The notes beneath the pieces were generated by a model, which worked only from the letters and a program-made list of their open reading frames with translations, was not told where the DNA came from and searched no databases. The position numbers and the translations under genes were made by a program. Below are positions 25,762 through 32,466 of a stretch of DNA of 39,266 nucleotides, piece after piece (within the stretch, counting starts at the first letter, position 1; every line of letters begins with the position of its first letter). The stretch is from positions 1 to 39,266 of the forward strand of contig JBBQWT010000027.1 of assembly GCA_038210375.1 (NCBI GenBank). The letters run 5' to 3'. This stretch comes from JBBQWT01 sp038210375. Its GTDB lineage: Bacteria; Acidobacteriota; Terriglobia; Terriglobales; Acidobacteriaceae.

Positions 25762-26444
25762 CCCCGCCTCCGGAATCCGAAATCTCCGCCCGGGCAATTG
25801 ATGGCGTGATCTTCGACTACGGCGAAGTGTTATGCCTGCGCCAACCGGCGGAGGTGCGTAGCCAGCTTCAGAAACACAGCGGCCTCGACGAACGGACATT
25901 CAACCAGCAATATTGGGAGCAGCGCGGGCCTTACGACGGGGGCCACTACTCCGGGGAACGCTATTGGCAGGCCATCGCCGGCGCCGATGCGGTCGCGTTG
26001 TCAGACGAGCAGGTAAGAAGGCTCATCGCCCTCGATACCGTGGGCTGGAGCAGCCTGGACCCGGTCATGCTTGACTGGGCGCGCCGCCTGCAGCAGCATG
26101 GTATCAAGACCGCGGTACTTTCCAACATGCAGCCTGACCTGCTGCGGCACATGCAGGAGCAATTCGCCTGGCTGCGTGATTTCACTCACCTCACTTTTTC
26201 CTGCAACCTGGGCATGATGAAGCCCGATCCGGAAATCTATCGCGAATGCCTGGCGGGTATCGGGACCATCCCCGCCCGCACCCTGTTCATCGACGACCGC
26301 GAGGAGAACGTCGATGGCGCGCGCCAGGCCGGAATGCAGGCTATTCTGTTTCAATCGCCGCAACAACTGGCGCGGGAAGTCGCGCCCATCGGCGGTTTAC
26401 CACCAGTGCTGCCGACGCAGCATCACCCCAATCAGGAGGCTTAG
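25758..26444 (+). CDS. HAD superfamily hydrolase, subfamily IA (YihX-like)
   Basis: A 228-aa cytoplasmic phosphatase-type protein. Motif I is VIFDYGEVL with nucleophile Asp20; the usual second Asp (D-x-D) is Gly, as in the YihX/epoxide-hydrolase-like branch where FD-x-G is normal. Motif II is the Ser-Asn in TAVLSNMQP, motif III the Lys in GMMKPDPEIY, and motif IV is LFIDDREENVDGA. A helical cap lies between motifs I and II. YihX relatives dephosphorylate sugar phosphates such as glucose-1-phosphate; the substrate here is not known. It overlaps the copper lipoprotein gene by four bases and is followed after nine bases by the SET-domain gene, so the three are probably cotranscribed although their roles look unrelated. 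Confidence 0.9.
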   Translation: MTPPPESEISARAIDGVIFDYGEVLCLRQPAEVRSQLQKHSGLDERTFNQQYWEQRGPYDGGHYSGERYWQAIAGADAVALSDEQVRRLIALDTVGWSSLDPVMLDWARRLQQHGIKTAVLSNMQPDLLRHMQEQFAWLRDFTHLTFSCNLGMMKPDPEIYRECLAGIGTIPARTLFIDDREENVDGARQAGMQAILFQSPQQLAREVAPIGGLPPVLPTQHHPNQEA

Positions 26445-26453
26445 TAAACACCC

Positions 26454-27113
26454 ATGGGTTTGATCGTTCGATCGTCATTCATTCACGCCGCCGGCTGCTA
26501 CACCACCACCGACATTGCCAAAGGCACTCGCATCGTGGAATATACCGGCCCTCGCATTACCAAGGACGAAGGCGACGACCGATACGAAGGCCGTGACGAA
26601 ACTTACCTGTTCGGTCTCGGCGACGGCGAAGTGGTGATCGATGGCAACGGGATCGCCTCATTCATCAACCATTCCTGCGATCCGAATTGCGACCCTGATG
26701 ATGTCGGCGACCGCATGTATATTTTCGCTCTGCGCGACATCAAGGCCGGCGAAGAACTGACCTATGAATACAACCTCTACGATGGCGATGAAGATGATCC
26801 TGCTCCCTGTTACTGCGGGGCAAAAAATTGCCGGGGAACCATGTACTCAGATGAAGAGGTAAACCGGATCAGGGCCGCAAAGATTGCGCCCGAAGAGGGT
26901 GCTGGGGCTGGCGCCCCGGTCGCGGGGAATCGCATTTCGGGAAACGCCGGGGGTGGAACCGCAGCCAATTCTACTGGGAGTTCTGGAGATTCCGGCGGCG
27001 CAGCCGATCCTGCCCTGGTGCACGCGCAAGCCCCCGATAAAGCTGAAGGAAAACTCCTGCGGCCAGCGGGGAAAAATGCAACCAAGCCAAAGCCGAGCGC
27101 CAGACCCCGATAG
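26454..27113 (+). CDS. SET-domain protein (putative lysine methyltransferase) with post-SET cysteine motif
   Basis: A 219-aa protein. Residues 1-130 are a compact SET domain: GCYTTTDIAKGTRIVEYTG near 14-32, the cofactor and knot motif FINHSCDPNC at 70-79, and GEELTYEYNLYD at 99-110 with the catalytic-region Tyr. CYCGAKNCRGTMY at 119-131 is a post-SET zinc motif (three Cys, presumably with Cys79). SET proteins use S-adenosylmethionine to methylate lysines; bacterial examples modify host histones, histone-like or ribosomal proteins. There is no signal peptide. Residues 150-219 are a disordered tail rich in Gly, Ala, Ser and, at the end, basic residues (KNATKPKPSARPR), which could bind nucleic acid. 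The gene follows the HAD gene by nine bases. The target is unknown. Confidence 0.9.
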   Translation: MGLIVRSSFIHAAGCYTTTDIAKGTRIVEYTGPRITKDEGDDRYEGRDETYLFGLGDGEVVIDGNGIASFINHSCDPNCDPDDVGDRMYIFALRDIKAGEELTYEYNLYDGDEDDPAPCYCGAKNCRGTMYSDEEVNRIRAAKIAPEEGAGAGAPVAGNRISGNAGGGTAANSTGSSGDSGGAADPALVHAQAPDKAEGKLLRPAGKNATKPKPSARPR

Positions 27114-27156
27114 CGAGGTGCGGGACTCGGCCCGCGCGCTGTCAGGAGGCGTAGAC

Positions 27157-27543
27157 CTAAACGTTGCCGGGAATCGGAACTGTGCCGGACCTGGTGGATT
27201 CTTTTTTGAACGCGTTGACCGCGTGCTGCTCGTCGTCGAACACATCAAACACAGTCAGGAGTTTGGTAATTTGCAGCAGGTCGCCGACCCGCTTGGTGAG
27301 GTTGGCCAGCTTGATGTCGCCTCCCAAATTGCGCGCGGAGGTGAACAGGCTCACCAGTATCCCAATGCCGCCACTGTCGATATAGTTCACCGCTGACAGG
27401 TTGAGGACGATCTGGCGGGAATTCGCGAGGACGGCTTTGACCTTGTCGCGAAGGGTGACGGATTCGTCGCCAAAGACGATGCGGCCTTCGCAGTCGATCA
27501 CGGTTACATCGCCAACCTTGCGCTCGTTCAGCTTAATAGCCAT
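27157..27543 (-). CDS. STAS-domain anti-sigma factor antagonist
   Basis: A 128-aa SpoIIAA/RsbV-like protein. The phosphorylatable serine lies in YIDSGGIGIL (Ser57), on the helix that meets an anti-sigma kinase, and the flanking strands (TVIDCEGRIVFGD, QIVLNLSAVNYID, DIKLANLTKRV) fit a full STAS fold of about 110 residues. The last 15 residues (STRSGTVPIPGNV) are an extra tail. When unphosphorylated such proteins bind an RsbW-type kinase and release a sigma factor; no kinase or sigma gene is nearby. A strong ribosome-binding site, AGGGAGGA (27547-27554), precedes the ATG. It converges on the SET gene (43-base gap) and is 94 bases downstream of the proline-rich exported protein. Confidence 0.92.
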   Translation of the reverse strand: MAIKLNERKVGDVTVIDCEGRIVFGDESVTLRDKVKAVLANSRQIVLNLSAVNYIDSGGIGILVSLFTSARNLGGDIKLANLTKRVGDLLQITKLLTVFDVFDDEQHAVNAFKKESTRSGTVPIPGNV

Positions 27544-27599
27544 AAATCCTCCCTGCGGGAATGGGAAAGCCTATATCGAATAGCCGCGGTTTTCAAGTA

Positions 27600-27635
27600 G
27601 TTAAAACTCTAATGCGCCGAATCATGGGTTTTAAC
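27600..27635. promoter_or_regulatory. 8-bp inverted repeat upstream of the STAS gene
   Basis: GTTAAAAC (27600-27607) and GTTTTAAC (27628-27635) are perfect inverted copies 20 bases apart, filling most of the 94-base gap between the proline-rich protein stop and the STAS start. The arms are AT-rich in a GC-rich region. It may be an operator or a promoter-region element; there is no T-run for a terminator. Confidence 0.3.
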
Positions 27636-27637
27636 GC

Positions 27638-28834
27638 TTAATGAGGCGGCGGCGGGGTGGCGTCCCGGGGCGTTCCCGGGGAGGGATAAGCCGGGCCGCC
27701 GCTGGATGCATCTCCCGGCCGCGGCAGCCTGGGACCATAGATGTAGCCTGGGTCCTGAGTTTCAGCGGGTTTGGCGTCGCCTGGACGCCGCAGCGTGGGT
27801 GCCTTCGCCGCGCTGGGCTGGCCAGCGACCGCCGGTCCAGCTTGCCCCGCAGCGCCGGGAGTCGTGCCTGCCGCATCGGTCGGGGCAGGCGCGCCGGGCT
27901 CGGGATCAACTTCCCGGGCAGTGCGCACGATCTTTCCGCCATCCAGTTTCATGATCTTTAACTGCACCACTTCCTCGCCGGCGAAACGCACAAATTCCAC
28001 ATCCGCCGGGGGATTGCCGTAAATCCACTCTTCATATTCCACCAAACCGTCGCGTTCCCGCACCTTGTGCGGCGGGCGACCCTTGGAATTGAGCACCATC
28101 TCGCGGTTCATTCCCACCAGCACCTCGTGGTTCTTGAGCGCCGCCCGGATCTTCGGAGGCATCATGTCGGAATAGGCCTGGGCAGCCGACTTCAAGCTGA
28201 AATCAAACACCGGCAGCAGGATCTGCTTCATTTCCGCCAGCGTCATTTCAGGGACGAACTTGTCGAACGACAGTAACACCGACGACCCGTGCACCGCCTG
28301 CGCGTTAGGGTCCTGGGGCGTGATCGGCGTCATGCCGCCCATGCCTCCCACCTCGATGCGCTGGTACCATTTCGTCTTTTTGCGCGGGCCCCCGTTGACC
28401 TCGAAAAGAATGTTGTGGCCCTTGAACTCGACGTTGGTGATTTGGATGCGCTCGCCCAGGTGGGCGGCGGTTCCCTGCTGTACCAGCGCCTGGTTGAGCT
28501 CGCTGCCGTGCGGCGAAAACTCTCCATCCACTTTCAGTACCAGGCCCTTTTCGCCCATGGGCAGGGCCATCCTGGCGTAGGCGTATTCCGCGCTGAGCAA
28601 GCGGATCATCTCCACCCGCGTTCGCGGGCTCATGGGAGTTGATGAAAGAGTAATGGCCGGATGTGGCGGGAGCGGAAGAGCGTCGGCAGTGTTCCCTATG
28701 ACATGCACCCCGCCCTTATCAGGACGAGTCGCATCAGCGCCGCTCAACGCCCACGCGGTGCATGAAAAAGAAGCGAGAACCAACGCGGAAAGTGCGGCCT
28801 GCATGCCCGGCGATTTCATAGGGAACCCGCTCAT
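27638..28834 (-). CDS. Exported protein of unknown function with proline/glycine-rich C-terminus
   Basis: A 398-aa protein I do not recognise. GGAG seven bases before the ATG at 28834 supports the start. Residues 6-30 are a signal peptide (MKSPGMQAALSALVLASF, ending TAWA). Residues 65-290 form the only ordered part: RTRVEMIRLLSAEYAYARMALP, HLGERIQITNVEFKGHNILFEVNGG, then a helical stretch MTLAEMKQILLPVFDFSL and a strand-rich end WIYGNPPADVEFVRFAGEEVV. The last 105 or so residues are low complexity (PGAPAPTDAAGTTPGAAG, ending in a run of prolines), suggesting a flexible periplasmic tail or linker. There are no catalytic motifs. It lies upstream of the STAS gene on the same strand, but the inverted repeat between them suggests separate control. 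Confidence 0.82.
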   Translation of the reverse strand: MSGFPMKSPGMQAALSALVLASFSCTAWALSGADATRPDKGGVHVIGNTADALPLPPHPAITLSSTPMSPRTRVEMIRLLSAEYAYARMALPMGEKGLVLKVDGEFSPHGSELNQALVQQGTAAHLGERIQITNVEFKGHNILFEVNGGPRKKTKWYQRIEVGGMGGMTPITPQDPNAQAVHGSSVLLSFDKFVPEMTLAEMKQILLPVFDFSLKSAAQAYSDMMPPKIRAALKNHEVLVGMNREMVLNSKGRPPHKVRERDGLVEYEEWIYGNPPADVEFVRFAGEEVVQLKIMKLDGGKIVRTAREVDPEPGAPAPTDAAGTTPGAAGQAGPAVAGQPSAAKAPTLRRPGDAKPAETQDPGYIYGPRLPRPGDASSGGPAYPSPGTPRDATPPPPH

Positions 28835-28922
28835 GTCCTAACTCCGATGATTCGCCCTTTTGTGGAGAAATGCAACTGTTAGAGTGAACTGATTTTGGCG
28901 CTCCACTCGCCCCGGCGGCCCC

Positions 28923-29483
28923 TCACTGCCGGCGAAGATGTCTCCACAGGTTGCGGCGCGGGTTGGTCTCGCCGGTGTGAATGTTCCCAGTGACCGGCAC
29001 GTCGTAGGTGCGGTCCAGGCTGAGCCGGCCCGCATGAATCACCGCATGGCTCGAATCACGGCCGGTTTTGCGATCGCCGGCAGTCCTGAAGTTGAGCACG
29101 TTGGGACTGTGTATCATCTGGAAGAAATTCAGCAGTTGGTCGGCCGCGCTCAGGCGGAACCCCGCATCCTTCAATTCGCGGGCCGCCTCATGCAGCGACC
29201 CGCGGTATTCGAACTTTGCATAAAGGCTCTGTCCCTCTCCCGGATTGTAAAAAATGAAGGAGAACTTCTCCGTGAGTCCCCCGCCGCCGCGAATACCCAC
29301 CACCTGGGGAGTTCCCTCAATCCACGCACCCGATTTACTGGTCCCATCCGCGCCGGTAAAGATAACGGCGAGCCCATCGAACCGGCCCTGATAAATCGCG
29401 CCGGAATCGTCAACTATACTGCCGGTATCGTCACTAGTGAGTACGCGAACACCCGGTGCTAATCGAAAGGCCACAAGAATCAA
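28923..29483 (-). CDS. Conserved-looking protein of unknown function, coupled to the CPBP protease gene
   Basis: I read this as a 186-residue protein starting at the TTG at 29483, which overlaps the stop of the CPBP gene (TTGA); a GTG at 29474 is the alternative. The open frame extends 83 codons further upstream, but that part lies inside the CPBP gene in another frame and is arginine-rich shadow sequence. Visible segments are VRVLTSDDTGSIVDDSGAIYQG, VVGIRGGGGLTEKFSFIFYNP, a helix SLHEAARELKDAGFRLSAADQ and a His/Arg-rich end (GRLSLDRTYDVPVTGNIHTG). There is no leader or membrane helix. I do not recognise a family. Codon pattern and tight coupling make it likely real. Confidence 0.6.
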   Translation of the reverse strand: MILVAFRLAPGVRVLTSDDTGSIVDDSGAIYQGRFDGLAVIFTGADGTSKSGAWIEGTPQVVGIRGGGGLTEKFSFIFYNPGEGQSLYAKFEYRGSLHEAARELKDAGFRLSAADQLLNFFQMIHSPNVLNFRTAGDRKTGRDSSHAVIHAGRLSLDRTYDVPVTGNIHTGETNPRRNLWRHLRRQ

Positions 29484-30376
29484 CTCTCCAGCGCCGGGTG
29501 CAGCCCGGCTTTGGGCCCCGGCAGGTAAAAATAAATGAGCGCCATCGCAGCCAGGCACACCACGGTGCACACCAGGCTGGCTTCGATGCCGTAAGCCCCT
29601 CCGGTCAGCCAGTAAGGCCCGCTGGCGTTCGATGTAATCCAGGCCGCAAACCCGGTGGTCCCGCTCACCGGCAATCCGATCACAAATCCCAGCATGAAAT
29701 TCCAGGAAAAGTGGATCCCCCAGCACATCCACAAGGAATGAGTTCTCAGGTAAACCTGCGAGAACAAAATCCCGATCAGGACGGTGTTGATGAATCCCCA
29801 GCGGCTGGCCTGCGGGTTTGCCAGGTGCACCAGGCCGAAGCCCAGCGAGAGGACGGCGCCGGCTCCCCAGCCGCCAATCGAATCACAGAGCCTCTGGAAC
29901 GGGTACCCGCGAAACGCGGCCTCCTCCGCCAGGGCGGCGGTGGCGATGATCCAAATTTGCGACGCGCTCACCCGCAGCATCTCGGCGCTGCCCGGCCACA
30001 CTTTGATGGCAAAAGAAATTCGGCCCAACACCGCAATGGCGATGACGCATGACGCAATCAAAGCCGCGCCAATCAATCCCCCGCGCAGCAGTTCACCAAA
30101 CCATGGCCGGTCGAACCCCAGGCCAATATGGGTGAGCGGGTTCCCGGGAATGCGATCCAGCACAAGGAGCATGCCGCTGAATGCACCCAGCATGGAAAAT
30201 GCCCACAGCGGACGAAAGATCGCATCGAAAGAAACCTGGTTCCACGCGAAAGCCGCGGCAACTGCCGCAGCCACCTTTTGCAAGATCAGGCCGAGCGCTA
30301 CCGCCAGGCAGAAGCGCCAGAATGGCCGCAAGCGCCCATCCTCATTGCGCCCTATCGATTGCCATGGAAAATGCAC
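29480..30376 (-). CDS. CPBP family intramembrane metalloprotease
   Basis: A 298-aa multi-helix membrane protein of the CAAX protease/Abi (CPBP) family. The conserved glutamates and arginine are in AALAEEAAFRGYPFQ (about 162-176), the first histidine in LGFGLVHLANP and the last motif in WGIHFSWNFMLG, so the full EExxxR, FxxxH and HxxxN set is present and the enzyme should be active. At least seven hydrophobic segments are visible. The start is a GTG at 30376 (VHFPWQS). Prokaryotic relatives have been linked to bacteriocin immunity and membrane protein processing; there is no bacteriocin-like gene here. It overlaps the unknown gene downstream by four bases, which suggests that the two work together. 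Confidence 0.9.
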   Translation of the reverse strand: MHFPWQSIGRNEDGRLRPFWRFCLAVALGLILQKVAAAVAAAFAWNQVSFDAIFRPLWAFSMLGAFSGMLLVLDRIPGNPLTHIGLGFDRPWFGELLRGGLIGAALIASCVIAIAVLGRISFAIKVWPGSAEMLRVSASQIWIIATAALAEEAAFRGYPFQRLCDSIGGWGAGAVLSLGFGLVHLANPQASRWGFINTVLIGILFSQVYLRTHSLWMCWGIHFSWNFMLGFVIGLPVSGTTGFAAWITSNASGPYWLTGGAYGIEASLVCTVVCLAAMALIYFYLPGPKAGLHPALES

Positions 30377-30400
30377 TGGAATTAGATTATCCGCACAGAT

Positions 30401-31435
30401 CTAGACGCCCCCGGCCACACCCACCTGCAACCCCCGGCGCGCCACCTTGCACTCCAGAATGCTGGCCCCAGCGCCGCTATTGATAATGGCCTTCGCCACC
30501 CGCTCACGGGCTCCCGGCTCTACCAGGAACACCACACATCCGCCCCCACCCGCGCCGCAGACCTTGGCCGCGAGCGCGCCATTGCGCTTTGCCGACACCA
30601 TGATTTTTTCGATGGCCGGGATGGAAATGCCGGGTGCGTTGGTGCGCCGCAACTTCCATTCTTCCTTCATGCAGCCCACCACCTCATCCCAGTTGGAATC
30701 AGTCAGGGCAATCCGCATTGCGCGCGCAATTGCGCCAATCTGTTCAAAATTGCGGAAGACCTTGCGGTCGCCATGAATGTGGGCCTTGAAGACCTCCCAG
30801 TTATTAATCCCCGACTGCCGGGGGGCGCCGGTGTAGGCCAGCACAAAGCGCGAATCCAGTTCGGCAGCTGGAACCGCAATCGCGTGGCGATGCAGCCCAT
30901 CCACCCGCAGCTCTATAGCGTTGACTCCGCCATATAAGGCGGGAAAATAATCCTGGCAACCGGTGGGGACGTTGATCACCTGGGCCTCGACGTTCTGGGC
31001 AATCTGGCGAATCGCGCCGCGCGACAGCTTCATGTCACAGAACCTGGCCAGCGCCGCGGTGGTGCAGATCATCAGCGCGGATGACCCCGAGATGCCGGCG
31101 CCTGCCGGAGACTGCGAATTGGTTTCCAGCAGGAACCCGCGCTCCGGCATGAAGAACCGCGCCAGGTACGCGCCGACCGCATGGTTATATTTCTTCGCCG
31201 CCAGCAGCTCGCTCATGCCGGCAAACCGGTCTTCCACTCCGGTGTCAAGGGAACGCAGGTGGATACGCTTGCCCGGAAGCTCGGTGATCCGGCACGAGGT
31301 CATGATGGTCACGCCGAAATTTACCGTCACCGCGCCGGGATGGAAGAGGTAGAGCGGCCAGATATCGAGGGTGCCGCCTGCCAGATCCACACGGCAGCAG
31401 GCCTGAGCCGTAATATTTTTTCCCGGGAACTTCAT
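30401..31435 (-). CDS. GHMP family sugar kinase (heptose/L-fucose kinase-like)
   Basis: A 344-aa cytoplasmic kinase from the ATG at 31435; the frame is open 30 codons further, into the accA end, without meaning. RVDLAGGTLDIWPLY near the N-terminus is the sugar-binding motif of the D-glycero-D-manno-heptose-7-phosphate kinase and fucokinase branch. SPAGAGISGSSALMI is the glycine-rich ATP loop, PTGCQDYFPALYGG follows as in HddA, and KVCGAGGGGCVVFL is GHMP motif 3. Family members phosphorylate the anomeric C1 hydroxyl of a sugar. The gene follows accA by 28 bases in a line with dnaE, so expression is probably shared. Which sugar it uses is not clear; no other heptose gene (gmhA, gmhB, hldE) is nearby. 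Confidence 0.88.
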   Translation of the reverse strand: MKFPGKNITAQACCRVDLAGGTLDIWPLYLFHPGAVTVNFGVTIMTSCRITELPGKRIHLRSLDTGVEDRFAGMSELLAAKKYNHAVGAYLARFFMPERGFLLETNSQSPAGAGISGSSALMICTTAALARFCDMKLSRGAIRQIAQNVEAQVINVPTGCQDYFPALYGGVNAIELRVDGLHRHAIAVPAAELDSRFVLAYTGAPRQSGINNWEVFKAHIHGDRKVFRNFEQIGAIARAMRIALTDSNWDEVVGCMKEEWKLRRTNAPGISIPAIEKIMVSAKRNGALAAKVCGAGGGGCVVFLVEPGARERVAKAIINSGAGASILECKVARRGLQVGVAGGV

Positions 31436-31463
31436 ATCTGAGAGAAAGCAAGCCGCGGCACTG

Positions 31464-32450
31464 TCATTCGGTGAAGAATTGCGCCATCTTGCGGAATTTT
31501 GCATAACGGCTATTGACGAGCTCATCGCCCCCGCGGCCCTTCAACTCGTTGAGGTTGCGCTCCAGCGAAGCTTCCACCAGGCGCGCCGCGGCTTCGTGAT
31601 CGGTGTGCGCTCCGCCTTCGGGTTCGGAGATGATTTCGTCGATGCAGCCCAGCGCGCTCAGGTCTGACGAGGTTATGCGCAGCGCCTGCGCCGCCAGTTC
31701 CTTCTTTGAAGAATCGTGCCACATGATGGAAGCGCAGCCCTCCGGTGTGATCACCGAGTAAACCGAATTTTCCATCATCAGCACGCGATCGGCCACCGCG
31801 ATCGCCAGCGCGCCGCCGCTGCCTCCCTCGCCGGTGATGGTGGCGATGATGGGAACGCGAATCCGTGACATCTCCCGCAGGTTGCGCGCGATGGCCTCGG
31901 CCTGGCCGCGTTCTTCGGCCCCCAGGCCGGGGAAAGCCCCTGGCGTATCCACAAAAGTAAGAATTGGACGGTTGAATTTCTCCGCCATGTGCATCGCCCG
32001 CAGCGCCTTGCGATAACCTTCAGGGTTGGGCATGCCAAAGTTGCGATAGACCTTCTGTTTGGTCTCGCGGGCTTTTTGATGGCCAATCACCATCACTTCG
32101 TCGCCATGAAATAAAGCCATTCCGCATACCAGGGCAGGGTCGTCGCCGAAGCTGCGGTCGCCGTGGATCTCGCTCCACCTGGTGAAAATATGCTGGATGT
32201 AATCAAGTGTGTAAGGCCGCTGGTTGTGGCGCGCCAGTTCGGTCTTCTGCCAGGCGCTGCGCTGGGCTTCGAGCTCGCCGCGCAGTTCTTCCACCTGGTT
32301 GTGCAGTTTTTTAAGCTTGCCGGCGGCTTCAGGATTGCCCGCGGCCACAGTCTCCAGTTCGGCGATCTGGCCCTCGATGATTTCGAGATCGCGCTGCGCC
32401 TTTTCCGCCGTCGCCGCTGAATCGATCCGATTTTCTTGAGGATTGGCCAT
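31464..32450 (-). CDS. accA: Acetyl-CoA carboxylase carboxyltransferase subunit alpha
   Basis: A 328-aa protein, normal AccA length, from the ATG at 32450 (MANPQENR). It pairs with AccD to move carboxyl from biotin-BCCP to acetyl-CoA, the first step of fatty acid synthesis. Residues 1-80 are the coiled helical N-terminus. RPYTLDYIQHIFTRWSEIHGD, VDTPGAFPGLGAEERGQ, TGEGGSGGALAIAVADRVLMM and YSVITPEGCASI are hallmark crotonase-fold segments, including the oxyanion glycines. The start lies 17 bases downstream of the dnaE stop, so dnaE-accA cotranscription is likely, an order found in many bacteria. The accD gene is not in the window. Confidence is high. Confidence 0.97.
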   Translation of the reverse strand: MANPQENRIDSAATAEKAQRDLEIIEGQIAELETVAAGNPEAAGKLKKLHNQVEELRGELEAQRSAWQKTELARHNQRPYTLDYIQHIFTRWSEIHGDRSFGDDPALVCGMALFHGDEVMVIGHQKARETKQKVYRNFGMPNPEGYRKALRAMHMAEKFNRPILTFVDTPGAFPGLGAEERGQAEAIARNLREMSRIRVPIIATITGEGGSGGALAIAVADRVLMMENSVYSVITPEGCASIMWHDSSKKELAAQALRITSSDLSALGCIDEIISEPEGGAHTDHEAAARLVEASLERNLNELKGRGGDELVNSRYAKFRKMAQFFTE

Positions 32451-32466
32451 TAGATCTGGATTCGGT

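Noticed and set aside
27120..27135. GCGGG/CCCGC stem between the convergent SET and STAS genes as a terminator
   Set aside because: Only five base pairs and no T-run on either strand; expected by chance at this GC content.
29484..29732. N-terminal extension of the unknown gene into the CPBP gene
   Set aside because: It overlaps an intact protease gene in another frame, and its composition is arginine-rich shadow sequence.
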